In this document: piece by piece, positions 1 through 8,445 of the stretch
Numbering within the stretch: the stretch's first letter is position 1
How the letters are laid out: every line of letters begins with the position of its first letter
Source of the DNA: an uncultured Christensenella sp.
Lineage (GTDB): Bacteria; Bacillota; Clostridia; Christensenellales; UBA1242
Direction of reading: 5' to 3'
NCBI GenBank assembly: GCA_949295755.1
Contig: CASFMG010000015.1
Span: 1 to 23,174 of the forward strand
Length of the DNA: 23,174 nucleotides
Translations under genes and position numbers: made by a program
The notes under the pieces: model-generated
Told to the model about the DNA's origin: nothing
Databases searched by the model: none
The model's input: the letters and a program-made list of their open reading frames with translations, nothing else

Positions 1-920
1 AGTTTATCGTATTTCTTTCCTATTACTAATGAAAAAGAAAATATTATACTCATAATAAGCGCTCTCACTATTGACGGCGACCAACCACACAAATATGTAA
101 TGAAAGTTAGAAAAATAATCATAATCAAAAAATTTATCCACTTTTTTAAATGAAGTTTGTCCAAAAAATAAGAAATAAATGCAACGATTAAAACTATATG
201 CATACCACTTACAGCCAAAAGATGAGCCATTCCACTATCCATATAAGCATCATCTATTTCGGGATTAAGTGTAGTTTTATCTCCAAACATAACTGTGGTT
301 ATTAGTCCACTCATATCTTTTGGCAGATATTTGTTTAAAAAATTTGTAAAATATTTTCTAATTTTTTCATCTAATTTTAAATAACCATCTTGAATTATTA
401 AATTTTCACTTTTTACACTACTTTTATATGGTGTGTTATTTTTATAGTAATAACTTTTATATCCAGATTCTGTAAAAAGTTCAACTTTGTTTAATTTACC
501 TTCAAACAAAACAATGTTTCCAACATCTACTATAAAATTTCCACTCACACTTAAACTTATATTAAAATTTTTATTTTTACCACTGACTTTAACATCATCT
601 AACGTTAATATTTTATAACCTGTTCCTTCATAGATAGACGAAACTCTTGCACTAACAAAAACTTGCTCTTTATAATCTTTACCAGAAAACACATAAAATC
701 CTGCAAAATAATAAGCGACACCAATAACAAAAATTAAAATAATAAGAACAAATCTTTTTATACATTTACACTTATAACAAAAAACAAATAACATTAAAAA
801 TATTAAAATTGTAAAAACAATATGAACAATAGACAACCCAAATATTTGCCTTGCAACTATCAAGGCAAACATAAATGTAATTGCACTATAAAATAGTGGC
901 CTAAAATTTATTTTTCTCAC
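1..920 (-). CDS. comEC: ComEC/Rec2-type competence protein, N-terminal part (runs off the window)
   Basis: My own translation of the minus strand is open from GTG at 920 to the window edge (306 codons plus 2 bases). It begins with hydrophobic segments near residues 10-48 and 57-78, followed by a soluble beta-rich stretch (about 85-175) as in the DUF4131 region of ComEC. The diagnostic part is at about residues 228-247, MDSGMAHLLAVSGMHIVL, matching the ComEC core motif, with a CGWSPSIVRA motif near 278-287. ComEC forms the inner-membrane channel that takes up single-stranded DNA during transformation. The rest of the channel and any metallo-beta-lactamase domain lie outside the window. No good Shine-Dalgarno precedes the GTG, so the start is tentative. 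The family call is firm, but whether the cell is actually competent cannot be judged here. Confidence 0.88.
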   Translation of the reverse strand, partial: MRKINFRPLFYSAITFMFALIVARQIFGLSIVHIVFTILIFLMLFVFCYKCKCIKRFVLIILIFVIGVAYYFAGFYVFSGKDYKEQVFVSARVSSIYEGTGYKILTLDDVKVSGKNKNFNISLSVSGNFIVDVGNIVLFEGKLNKVELFTESGYKSYYYKNNTPYKSSVKSENLIIQDGYLKLDEKIRKYFTNFLNKYLPKDMSGLITTVMFGDKTTLNPEIDDAYMDSGMAHLLAVSGMHIVLIVAFISYFLDKLHLKKWINFLIMIIFLTFITYLCGWSPSIVRALIMSIIFSFSLVIGKKYDK

Positions 921-938
921 TAAACTACATTAAAACAC

Positions 939-967
939 AAAATATTATTTTATTCAACAAAAAGCAA
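939..967 (-). promoter_or_regulatory. Possible promoter of the comEC-like gene
   Basis: On the minus strand TTGCTT (962-967) and TATTTT (939-944) are 17 bp apart, about 18 bp upstream of the GTG start. Both hexamers are imperfect and chance matches are common in DNA this AT-rich, so this is only a candidate. Confidence 0.35.
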
Positions 968-1003
968 CATATTTCATCAATCAACTCTCAATACGAAAAA
1001 ATG

Positions 1004-1032
1004 TTGCAAACAATTTTTATCTTTGTTATAAT
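1004..1032 (+). promoter_or_regulatory. Promoter of tRNA-Glu
   Basis: TTGCAA (1004-1009) and a perfect TATAAT (1027-1032) are 17 bp apart. A TG one base before the -10 makes an extended -10 element. The predicted transcription start, about 7 bp downstream, lies just before the first tRNA base at 1042. Confidence 0.8.
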
Positions 1033-1041
1033 ACAGACGAT

Positions 1042-1116
1042 GGCCTTATGGTCAAGAGGTTAAGACGCCGCCCTCTCAAGGCGGAATCACGAGTTCGATT
1101 CTCGTTAAGGCTACCA
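1042..1116 (+). tRNA. tRNA-Glu, anticodon CTC, CCA encoded
   Basis: The cloverleaf folds fully. The acceptor stem is 1042-1048 with 1106-1112, including one G-U pair at the end. The anticodon stem CCGCC/GGCGG is 1068-1072 with 1080-1084, and the T stem ACGAG/CTCGT is 1089-1093 with 1101-1105 around TTCGATT. The seven-base anticodon loop places CTC at 1075-1077, which reads the Glu codon GAG. The 3' CCA (1114-1116) is encoded. GAG is a minor codon in this genome, since GAA dominates in every gene here, so this is probably the second, rarer Glu isoacceptor next to a TTC tRNA elsewhere. Confidence 0.95.
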
Positions 1117-1147
1117 ACAAAAAAAGACTAGCTACTAGTCTTTTTTT
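1117..1147. terminator. Bidirectional terminator between tRNA-Glu and the minus-strand membrane protein gene
   Basis: The stem GACTAG (1126-1131) and CTAGTC (1135-1140) has a 3-base loop and is flanked by an A-run on the left and a T-run on the right, so it can work on both strands. The TAG stop of the minus-strand gene (1135-1137) lies inside the stem. Confidence 0.85.
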
Positions 1148-1812
1148 GTTAATTTTTGTATTTGTTGTTTTAAATTATTATTTTCTTCAATAATTTTATC
1201 ATAGTCTTTTTTCAACACTTTTATATATTCTTTATCTGTTTCACCTTTTTCTATACTATATGTTTTTTTTGTGCTAAGAATCCATAGAGCAATCAATAAA
1301 CCAACACTAATAACGCAGATAACACTAAAAATTTCTGTCATTGCTGTAATTTTAAACAATGGAAATCCTGCTATTAAAATTGAAAACAATACTTCCAACA
1401 ATAACAAAATAGCATAAGTTATGATTTGTAAAACTAATAATCTTTTTTCTAATCTTGTTGCAAGAGAAATTACAATCATAAAAAACGTACTAAAAAGTGC
1501 AACAATAGCAGTTATAGTGTTAAATATACTTCCATTTTCAAGTAACGGAGTGGAAAATATTATAAGAGCAAATAATAAAGAAATACTTAAAAATGAAATA
1601 CTAAAAATACCGAGAATTTTGTTTCTTGTTAATACATTTATTTCATTTGTCAAAAAAGCAAAGCCTACACTTAAACTTGCAAAAATAAGTAATAATCTAA
1701 ATGCTATACCATTAAATACTTCTACTCCAAAAATTGCTAAAATAAAAAATATACAAGTTACAGCAAGTGCAACTAAAGATGCAATTAAAAGAGATTTTTT
1801 TGTTTTTTCCAT
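1135..1812 (-). CDS. Six-helix membrane protein with C-terminal coiled coil, function unknown
   Basis: This is a 225-residue protein I do not recognise. I chose ATG at 1812 because GGAG (minus strand, 1821-1824) sits 8 bases before it; an in-frame ATG 54 bp further upstream has no ribosome binding site. About six hydrophobic segments are visible (near 7-30, 34-55, 66-87, 95-117, 123-145 and 157-178). A charged tail (about 190-225) follows, with a heptad-like pattern such as EENNNLKQQIQKL typical of a short coiled coil, probably cytoplasmic. There is no catalytic motif. It lies downstream of the 560-residue coiled-coil gene on the same strand with 128 bp between them and no clear terminator, so the two might be co-transcribed. 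The plus-strand open frame over the same DNA is antisense with no homology signal. Confidence 0.75.
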   Translation of the reverse strand: MEKTKKSLLIASLVALAVTCIFFILAIFGVEVFNGIAFRLLLIFASLSVGFAFLTNEINVLTRNKILGIFSISFLSISLLFALIIFSTPLLENGSIFNTITAIVALFSTFFMIVISLATRLEKRLLVLQIITYAILLLLEVLFSILIAGFPLFKITAMTEIFSVICVISVGLLIALWILSTKKTYSIEKGETDKEYIKVLKKDYDKIIEENNNLKQQIQKLTKKD

Positions 1813-1940
1813 AAATATCGCTCCAGTTCTTAAAATAAGTTTAACAGAATGAACAAAAATTATCAATTTAATAATACAAATTTTTTATATTTAAAAATAA
1901 ATTATATGTTCAATTTTTTATAATGAAAATAACTACAAAT

Positions 1941-3623
1941 TTATTCTGTTTCTAAAGCATCTTTTGTTGTTAAAAGAAAATAAGAATTTTCGTATGCTAA
2001 AACCTCACCATCATAAAGTTCTTCGTATCTTGTGATTCCCTTTATACACGTAACAATGTTACTTACTTCAAAAACACCATTTAAATTTTTTCTTAAAACA
2101 TATTTATAAATGTTACACAATCTATTGATATATACATTAATGCTTCCATCTTCTTGTAAATAAGCGGATACATTTCTTCCTTCGGCAATCTCCACATAAT
2201 ATGTGTTATCAAATGATGGAAAAAACACATTCTTTCCATCATTTCTTAATAAAATTACTCCATTAAATTGCGTGTTTTCATCACCTATTTTGGCATTGTT
2301 ATTTTTAACTGTTGCGACATCATACCATTCGTTGTTTAATTGTTCATTGTTGTATTTAATTTCCTTATACATACTCCCTCTGCCAAGTAAATACACCTTT
2401 CCTTCTCCTGTTGTTAATACAAATACTTCTGAACCTTTTCCTATTCCGTTTGGTATTATATCCAATCCTGAAATTTTTAGTGTCCAACTTAATCTTTGTT
2501 CTATATTATTTTCACTATTAAATCTCAATGTTTGTGGAGCATGTTTTGATGTGCCATCAAGTGCTATAAAAAGTACTTGATTTATATAATTTTGATCATA
2601 TGCAAGTGGTTCTTCGTTATTAACTAATGCGGGTATCATTGTTAATAGGTAATATTTTTTTGTAAAATTATCAACAGGTAATTGTGTTAAATTTGTCGCG
2701 TTTAAAGAAAGTTCTCCTCTATTTTGAACACCGTATAAAAAGTACCCCAAAGATGTTGCATACGTTATATAATACTTGTCATCAAAACAAACTATTTTTA
2801 GGTCTTTTTCTTTATTAAACAAACAAATGTTTCGTCCAGTAACATTTAAATAACATCTTTTAATACTAAATGAATTATTAAATTGAGCAATAAAATACAT
2901 ATTGTTAAATTTTTTCTTAGGAATGTAAGTTACCATAAATTCATATTTAAAAGAACCAGAAGAAACTGGTTCCTTAATTTCTGCCACTTTATGTTCATTA
3001 TTTATAATAAACTCTATATATCTTTTTATTGAATTTCCATATATTTCTCCTTCCAATACCAATTTTAATTGAAGCGTTTGTGTTGGTTCGCACATAAAAT
3101 ATATTAAAGGTGATACATATTCGCTAGATTTTTTTATGCATGGTGTTAATTCAATATATTCTACAAAATTTGTTGTTTCAACTTGTAGTTGCATTGGTGT
3201 TTGCGATCCAGTGCTTCCTCCTAAATCTTCAAGAACCATAACTCTTGTTTCTAAATCGTCAGCTTGTGCTTCTACTTCTTGTAATGCATAAATAATATCA
3301 TCTATGTTGTTTTGTATTTCGGTGTGTGTTGTTGAATTTTCTGCTACGCTTGAATCATAATTGTCAATATGATTGTTAAAATTTTCATAAAGAGTGTTAT
3401 ATTTTTGCAATAGTTCATTATATAATTCTTTGTGTTCAGAAAAATCTGCTAAATGAGTATCACATTCGTTTCCTAAATCTACTAATAATTGTTTTATTTC
3501 TTCTAAACAATATTTTATAGCACTCATTTGTGAAGTTGTTGTCATTTGCATTGCAATTGCTTTAATTCTTTTTTCAATTTCTTCTATTTGTGATTTCATT
3601 TTTGAAATTATCGTTTCTTCCAT
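1941..3623 (-). CDS. Large protein with N-terminal coiled coil and beta-rich C-terminal region, function unknown
   Basis: This protein has 560 residues if it starts at the second of two adjacent ATGs, which is 5 bases from AAGGAG; the first ATG at 3626 is only 2 bases away. Residues 1 to about 135 are helical and heptad-like (for example MKSQIEEIEKRIKAI, then VEAQADDLETRVMVLEDL). A short Gly/Ser/Thr hinge (GGSTGSQTP) leads into about 420 residues rich in alternating hydrophobic and polar residues, Tyr, Asn and Gly, as in beta-sandwich or beta-propeller proteins. There is no signal peptide or transmembrane segment. The layout resembles a trimeric stalk plus head, as in phage tail fibres or receptor-binding proteins, but that is analogy only. 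No other phage gene is nearby. Function is unassigned. Confidence 0.75.
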   Translation of the reverse strand: MEETIISKMKSQIEEIEKRIKAIAMQMTTTSQMSAIKYCLEEIKQLLVDLGNECDTHLADFSEHKELYNELLQKYNTLYENFNNHIDNYDSSVAENSTTHTEIQNNIDDIIYALQEVEAQADDLETRVMVLEDLGGSTGSQTPMQLQVETTNFVEYIELTPCIKKSSEYVSPLIYFMCEPTQTLQLKLVLEGEIYGNSIKRYIEFIINNEHKVAEIKEPVSSGSFKYEFMVTYIPKKKFNNMYFIAQFNNSFSIKRCYLNVTGRNICLFNKEKDLKIVCFDDKYYITYATSLGYFLYGVQNRGELSLNATNLTQLPVDNFTKKYYLLTMIPALVNNEEPLAYDQNYINQVLFIALDGTSKHAPQTLRFNSENNIEQRLSWTLKISGLDIIPNGIGKGSEVFVLTTGEGKVYLLGRGSMYKEIKYNNEQLNNEWYDVATVKNNNAKIGDENTQFNGVILLRNDGKNVFFPSFDNTYYVEIAEGRNVSAYLQEDGSINVYINRLCNIYKYVLRKNLNGVFEVSNIVTCIKGITRYEELYDGEVLAYENSYFLLTTKDALETE

Positions 3624-3643
3624 CATAACTCCTTTTTACAGAA

Positions 3644-3672
3644 ATTTTAAAATTACTTTATATATATTGCAA
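3644..3672 (-). promoter_or_regulatory. Promoter of the coiled-coil protein gene
   Basis: On the minus strand TTGCAA (3667-3672) and TAAAAT (3644-3649) are 17 bp apart, giving a start near 3637 and a very short leader that contains the AAGGAG ribosome binding site. Confidence 0.6.
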
Positions 3673-3716
3673 TAAATAGTGACATTTTTTTGTATAACTT
3701 TTATCTTTTTAACATA

Positions 3717-3745
3717 TTGATTTATATTTTACTTTGTGATATTAT
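3717..3745 (+). promoter_or_regulatory. Promoter of the envelope-protein and gltX operon
   Basis: TTGATT (3717-3722) and TATTAT (3740-3745) are 17 bp apart. The predicted start near 3752 leaves a leader of about 22 bases holding AAGGAG before the ATG at 3774. The next two genes follow at 12-15 bp gaps, so it probably drives all three. Confidence 0.6.
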
Positions 3746-3773
3746 TAAATTGATTAGAATTTAAGGAGAATTT

Positions 3774-4724
3774 ATGTCTAAATCGTCTTTTATAAATAAA
3801 AAAGCATTAACAGTAATAATTTTAATAATTGCATTTATTGGAATAGGTGTAGGTTCTTATTTTATATTTAAACCGAAAGCCGATTTAAAAGCCCCTTTTA
3901 AAAATGCTTATAATTTATATAATAATCAAACTTATAGCGAAGTTTTAAATTTTAACCAAAAAATTGTTTCTTTATTAAAATCTAAAGATTTTTCGGAATT
4001 AAGCGAAGAAGATAAACAGAATGTTCAAATAACTAGGTTTAAATATCAAATTTATAGCAATTTAAATTGGTCTTATCTTTCAATAAAAGACTTACTTTTA
4101 AATAATATATATTTTATTGAGGACAAAAATGATTCTTTGTATAAACTAGAAAAAGCTGTTTCTTCTAATTATGAAAATATAATAAAATTGTTAAAAGATT
4201 GTAAAACTTATATAGATACTTATCTTCAACCAGATATTATAGAAACCTATATTTCAAATACATTAATTTGGCAAAAAATTGATAATTATAATGCTATTTA
4301 TGATGAATTATTTAGAAATATATCGTCTTTTTATTTTAATTTGGGAAAGATTTTTTTCAATAATTGCTTAAATACTATAAGTTCGAATTTATTTACAAAA
4401 TATAATATTTTAACAACAGTAACATGGGCACAAACAACAACAAATTTAATAATAAATAACAATGAAAAGTCTAATTTTGTCGAGATATATAATGCTACTG
4501 AAAACTTAAAAAATTTTGTTTACAAAAACATTGTTAATCCAATAAACGAATATTTTACAGATTTTCAAAGTTTTAATAATATAATAAATTGTTTTAATTA
4601 CATTGATTACGATAACTGTATAATAGCCCTTGCTAAAAATATTTTTTTGGAATTTTCTCAATCATTAGATAAAAATTTACAAAAATATATAATACTTTTA
4701 AAAACTAACTATTTTTTTGTTTAA
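3774..4724 (+). CDS. Membrane-anchored helical extracytoplasmic protein, function unknown
   Basis: This 316-residue protein has a positively charged N-terminus (KK at 9-10) followed by one hydrophobic helix (about 12-32, LTVIILIIAFIGIGVGSYF). This fits an uncleaved signal anchor with the remaining 280 residues outside the membrane. That region is rich in Asn, Tyr, Ile and Lys and predicted mostly helical, with no recognised motif. AAGGAG lies 5 bases before the ATG. It is the first gene of a three-gene unit: the lipoprotein gene starts 15 bp downstream and gltX follows. Its size and helical layout resemble the next gene product, so the two may be distant paralogues acting together at the cell surface, which is an inference. 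Confidence 0.75.
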   Translation: MSKSSFINKKALTVIILIIAFIGIGVGSYFIFKPKADLKAPFKNAYNLYNNQTYSEVLNFNQKIVSLLKSKDFSELSEEDKQNVQITRFKYQIYSNLNWSYLSIKDLLLNNIYFIEDKNDSLYKLEKAVSSNYENIIKLLKDCKTYIDTYLQPDIIETYISNTLIWQKIDNYNAIYDELFRNISSFYFNLGKIFFNNCLNTISSNLFTKYNILTTVTWAQTTTNLIINNNEKSNFVEIYNATENLKNFVYKNIVNPINEYFTDFQSFNNIINCFNYIDYDNCIIALAKNIFLEFSQSLDKNLQKYIILLKTNYFFV

Positions 4725-4739
4725 AAGGATAAAAAAGTG

Positions 4740-5801
4740 ATGAAAAATTTTATAAAATTATTTTCTGTATTTGTTATTTTAGTATGTTGTATAATGCTTT
4801 TTGCATGTGATAAAAAAGAGGATAAATTTTACGAAACAACCAATCAAAAGTTTAGTCAATTTATAAACGATGTTTGTTTAAACGAAGAATATTCGAGTGG
4901 TGTTATTTATGGATCCAATATACAAACAATTTTAAATAATATCAATTCAGGATACTATTCTTCATCAAATGAAAAATTAGAAGCATACACTCAATTAAAT
5001 GAAATATACGATAAAATTTTTGTCGTTTCTTTTAAATTTTTATCCAATTTTAATGGAGTTTTTTTAAATGCTCCACAAGAAATTCCAAACAATATGAAAA
5101 AAGATTATTTAAATTTTGAAAACAATTTGGACAATGCCACTCAAAAATTAAAAGATTTTAAACCAGAGATAGAATATCTTGATAACCATATCGTTGGAAT
5201 TAACGAAACACAGGCATCAAGTGATATTTCTCTTCAAATTGTCAGAGAGTTTAAAAGAAAATATATTGATTTAAGTTTAGCCTTTGTTGATATTTGCAAT
5301 GAGTTTTTATCGTTATGTGAAAAATATTTATATCCAAATTATTCAAGTTTTAAAGAAAATGGTCAATATATTGAACTAACTCAAACACAAATAACAAATC
5401 AAAAAACAATAGCGATTTTAAAAAGTTCTATCAACACTTTGACTCCCGCAATCGAGTACTTAAATTCATTTAACGGAGACTACAAAAATCTTAACAATGA
5501 AAATTTTTTCAAAGTTTTAGATTATTATTGTAATTTAGACTCTAAAATTGAAAATACAACAGATGTTAAAGAACTTGATTTATGGTTAAATTTGTACAAT
5601 TCATACTTAAATGATTTAAATTGTTTTTATGATTGTTTAGATAAAATAAATATGGCAGATTTTGGTAGAAATTATAATTATGATGTTAATAAATTAATTG
5701 AAGAAAATTTTGAAAATTATGCTTTTATCAATAAAATTTTTGACTTTTCAAGCAAAAGTGTTTTATTCTTATTTAATGGTGTAGAAACACTTTGTTACTA
5801 A
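4740..5801 (+). CDS. Predicted lipoprotein, function unknown
   Basis: About 353 residues. The N-terminus MKNFIKLFSVFVILVCC, then IMLFACDKK, is a lipoprotein signal peptide: a charged start, a hydrophobic core and a lipobox LFAC, with the acceptor Cys at residue 23 and Asp at +2. It should be lipidated and held on the outer face of the membrane. The mature part is helical, Asn-rich and without known motifs. ATG at 4740 lies 10 bases after AAAGGA; an in-frame GTG at 4737 lies 7 bases after it and would add one residue, so the start is uncertain by one codon. The gene lies between the anchored helical protein gene and gltX, 12 bp from the latter, in an evident operon. Confidence 0.8.
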   Translation: MKNFIKLFSVFVILVCCIMLFACDKKEDKFYETTNQKFSQFINDVCLNEEYSSGVIYGSNIQTILNNINSGYYSSSNEKLEAYTQLNEIYDKIFVVSFKFLSNFNGVFLNAPQEIPNNMKKDYLNFENNLDNATQKLKDFKPEIEYLDNHIVGINETQASSDISLQIVREFKRKYIDLSLAFVDICNEFLSLCEKYLYPNYSSFKENGQYIELTQTQITNQKTIAILKSSINTLTPAIEYLNSFNGDYKNLNNENFFKVLDYYCNLDSKIENTTDVKELDLWLNLYNSYLNDLNCFYDCLDKINMADFGRNYNYDVNKLIEENFENYAFINKIFDFSSKSVLFLFNGVETLCY

Positions 5802-5813
5802 AAGGAGAATTTA

Positions 5814-7475
5814 ATGGATTACAAAAAATTGGCAGACTTACTTTATCCAGATGTTGATAAAACAATTGATTATTATTTAAATAAATATCCCAAAAGAAAA
5901 TTACCTGAAAATGCAGAAGTTATGAGAATTGCACCAAGTCCAACAGGCTTCTTGCACACTGGACACGCATATAGTGCTTTTATATCACGAGCAATAACAA
6001 GAAAAACAAATGGTGTTTTTTATTTTAGGCTAGAAGATACAGACCAAAAAAGACTTATACCAAACGCAGGAACTATTGCTTATGATATGCTTTGCTATTA
6101 TGATATGAAACCCGACGAAGGTTACACTGGCGATAATCGTCCACAGGTTGGAGAATATGGAAACTATATACAATCAAAAAGATTAGACATATATAAATGT
6201 TTTGCAAAGTATCTTGTTTCAATAGGACGCGCTTTTCCTTGCTTTTGTGAAAAAAGTGAAAACAAAGAAGATATACTTTCAAAAAGACAAGAACAAATTG
6301 AAAATGTTGGAACTATTGAAGATAAAGATGTTTGCAGAAATTTAACTTATGAACTAATTGAGCAAAATATAAAAGAAAAAAAACCTTTTGCTTTAAAATT
6401 ATTGTCCTGCGGAGATATAAACAAAACTTTTAAATTTCACGATTTAATAAAAGGCAATCGTGAAATAAGAGAAAACACAAAAGATATAGTATTAGTAAAA
6501 AGTAATGGAATCCCACCATATAGTTTGGCACACGTGGTTGATGACACTTTAATGGGTACTACTATTGTTGTTCGTGGCGAAGAATGGTTTCCTTCATTAT
6601 CAGCGCATCTTGAAATATTTAATGCCTTTGGATTTAAACCTCCAAAATACGCACACACACCTGTTATTTGTAAGTTAGACGAAAACGGTAACAAAAGAAA
6701 ATTAAGCAAAAGAAAAGACCCAGAGGCTGATGTAAGATATTTTATAGAACAAGGATATCCTGTAGATGCAGTTATGGAATATCTTTTAAATTTATTAAAC
6801 AGCGATTTTGAATTATGGAGAAAAAATAACCCATTTAGTTCTTATAAAGATTTTGATTTTAAAATAGAAAAAATCGGTTCAAACAATCCTATGTTTGACT
6901 TTAATAAATTAAATGATGTATCAAAAAATTTTATAAGTAAACTAAACAAAGAACAAGTTTATGACAATTTAACATCTTGGGCAAAAATATATGATAAAGA
7001 ATTTTATGATATTCTTATAAAAGATGAGAATTATACCAAATCAGTTTTAAATATTGACCGTGAAAATCCAAAACCAAGAAAAGATATTGCAAAATGGAGT
7101 GATGTTAAAAGCGATTTTAATTATATGTTTAGTCTTTTTAATCCATCAAATAAAAATGATTATAATCTTGAAAATGTTGATATTGATAAATTAAAAGAGG
7201 TTTGCCTTGCATACAAAGATTTATACGATGATAATGATGACAAACAAATATGGTTTAACAAAATTAAAGAAATGGCTCAAAATCTTGGTTATGCAACAGA
7301 CAATAAAATATACAAACAAAATCCACAAAACTTTAAAGGAAATGTTAGTGATGTCTGTATGTATATAAGAATTGCAATAACTGGTAAAAAAGATTCACCA
7401 GATTTATATTCAATTTGTCAAATTCTAAAAAAACATAAAGTAATTGATATGCTTAAAAAAATGGAAATTTTATAA
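5814..7475 (+). CDS. gltX: Glutamyl-tRNA synthetase, divergent form
   Basis: A 553-residue class I aminoacyl-tRNA synthetase that attaches glutamate to tRNA-Glu, and possibly to tRNA-Gln in organisms using the transamidation route. The HIGH-type motif is HTGH at 48-51, within MRIAPSPTGFLHTGH. The KMSKS-type motif is KLSKR at 296-300, and the RGEEW block at 254-258 is typical of GluRS. Unlike the common bacterial enzyme, which begins almost directly with the APSPTG block, this one has a leader of about 36 residues before it, and its C-terminal half is poorly conserved to my eye. It resembles the second, divergent GluRS type found in some Clostridia, so a standard paralogue may exist elsewhere. 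GGAG is 6 bases before the ATG. It is the last gene of an operon with two envelope proteins, followed by a strong terminator. Confidence 0.88.
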   Translation: MDYKKLADLLYPDVDKTIDYYLNKYPKRKLPENAEVMRIAPSPTGFLHTGHAYSAFISRAITRKTNGVFYFRLEDTDQKRLIPNAGTIAYDMLCYYDMKPDEGYTGDNRPQVGEYGNYIQSKRLDIYKCFAKYLVSIGRAFPCFCEKSENKEDILSKRQEQIENVGTIEDKDVCRNLTYELIEQNIKEKKPFALKLLSCGDINKTFKFHDLIKGNREIRENTKDIVLVKSNGIPPYSLAHVVDDTLMGTTIVVRGEEWFPSLSAHLEIFNAFGFKPPKYAHTPVICKLDENGNKRKLSKRKDPEADVRYFIEQGYPVDAVMEYLLNLLNSDFELWRKNNPFSSYKDFDFKIEKIGSNNPMFDFNKLNDVSKNFISKLNKEQVYDNLTSWAKIYDKEFYDILIKDENYTKSVLNIDRENPKPRKDIAKWSDVKSDFNYMFSLFNPSNKNDYNLENVDIDKLKEVCLAYKDLYDDNDDKQIWFNKIKEMAQNLGYATDNKIYKQNPQNFKGNVSDVCMYIRIAITGKKDSPDLYSICQILKKHKVIDMLKKMEIL

Positions 7476-7502
7476 AAAAAATGACGTAATAGTCATTTTT
7501 TT
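7474..7502. terminator. Bidirectional terminator between gltX and the convergent gene
   Basis: An A-run plus ATGAC (to 7485), a 6-base loop and GTCAT plus a T-run (7492-7502) form a symmetric hairpin usable from both sides. The minus-strand gene's stop codon (7501-7503) is at its edge. Confidence 0.85.
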
Positions 7503-8445
7503 AACAATAATATGGTTTTTCGACAATCATCTCTTTATCTACAACAGTTATCACAGTTTCTTGATATGCATCAAAATTTACTTTTATTCCCACATCTACA
7601 TCATAGTTTTCTACTTTTTCTATTTTTCTCATATAAAGAGTTTCTTTTTCAATATAATATGTAAGTTTTAATGAATTTATCTTTAAACTTTTTAAATTGC
7701 CTTCTCTGATCATATTGTCTATATATTTTTGTGAAATTTTATCTACATCTAATATAAATGAAACAATATAATACTTTTCATTAGTTGATCTATCAAATTT
7801 TATCAGTGTTGAATTGTCTTTGTTTGATCTTACAGCAAAAACATCATAAGCTAAGCCATCATATTTTATAATTTCTTCCTTTGGAAGATTATCTTTCTCT
7901 ATCAAATAATTCCAATCTGGTATTTCATTTTCATCGTATGTTGATGTTTTTTTGTATTCAACATTTTTACCATCATCGACAGAATAAAAATACCTATAAT
8001 ATGTTTGTCCTAAACTACTTGTACAACTTGTATATGTTTCCTTAAAATAATAATTGCCAGATAAAGTAACTGTTTCCTTTGATGTTTGTGTTACTGTCCC
8101 TATACCAAAAATATCAGCTTGACCTGATAGAATACTAATAGTTTTAAAACCTTTTCCATTATCTATTATTTTATAAGAATCTTCAACACATTTAAAACCA
8201 TTAGAATATATAGGTTGTTGAGTTGAGTCTGTTTTATTTTCGGAATCTTCTGAGTTTTCAGAATTTTCAGGATTTTCAGAGTTCTTATCATCTTCAAACA
8301 TATCTTCCATATCTTCAATATTTGTCCCATTGTTTATTACAATTTTGTTGTTTTCAACATATAACTGCATCCCTAAACAACAAGATATAACCATCACGGA
8401 AATTAATATAATAGTATAAATTTGCTTAATAGTCTTATTTCCCAT
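7501..8445 (-). CDS. Secreted or membrane-anchored protein with acidic repeat linker, function unknown
   Basis: This protein has 314 residues. The N-terminal hydrophobic segment (about 9-29) contains VISC at 19-22, which could be a lipobox, but hydrophobic residues continue past that Cys, so an uncleaved anchor is equally likely. A low-complexity acidic linker follows (about 43-75, with EN/ES-type triplet repeats). The remaining part is rich in Tyr, Thr, Lys and Val and probably beta-rich; the layout recalls LolA/LppX-like or similar exported domains, but I cannot assign a family. The last residue is a Cys (PYYC). AAAGGA lies 5 bases before the ATG. It is convergent with gltX and divergent from dnaA. 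Confidence 0.75.
   Translation of the reverse strand: MGNKTIKQIYTIILISVMVISCCLGMQLYVENNKIVINNGTNIEDMEDMFEDDKNSENPENSENSEDSENKTDSTQQPIYSNGFKCVEDSYKIIDNGKGFKTISILSGQADIFGIGTVTQTSKETVTLSGNYYFKETYTSCTSSLGQTYYRYFYSVDDGKNVEYKKTSTYDENEIPDWNYLIEKDNLPKEEIIKYDGLAYDVFAVRSNKDNSTLIKFDRSTNEKYYIVSFILDVDKISQKYIDNMIREGNLKSLKINSLKLTYYIEKETLYMRKIEKVENYDVDVGIKVNFDAYQETVITVVDKEMIVEKPYYC
8236..8284 (-). repeat. Short in-frame repeat encoding the acidic linker
   Basis: Near-identical 9-bp units of the type TTTTCAGAA (plus strand) are repeated about five times and encode Glu-Asn-Ser/Pro triplets. Such repeats change length easily by slippage. Confidence 0.6.

Noticed and set aside
1421..1852. Open frame of 143 codons on the plus strand
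   Set aside because: It lies antisense to the six-helix membrane protein gene, which has a ribosome binding site and a hydrophobicity pattern; the plus frame has neither.
2203..2580. Open frame of 125 codons on the plus strand
   Set aside because: Antisense to the coiled-coil protein gene, with no ribosome binding site or recognisable motif.
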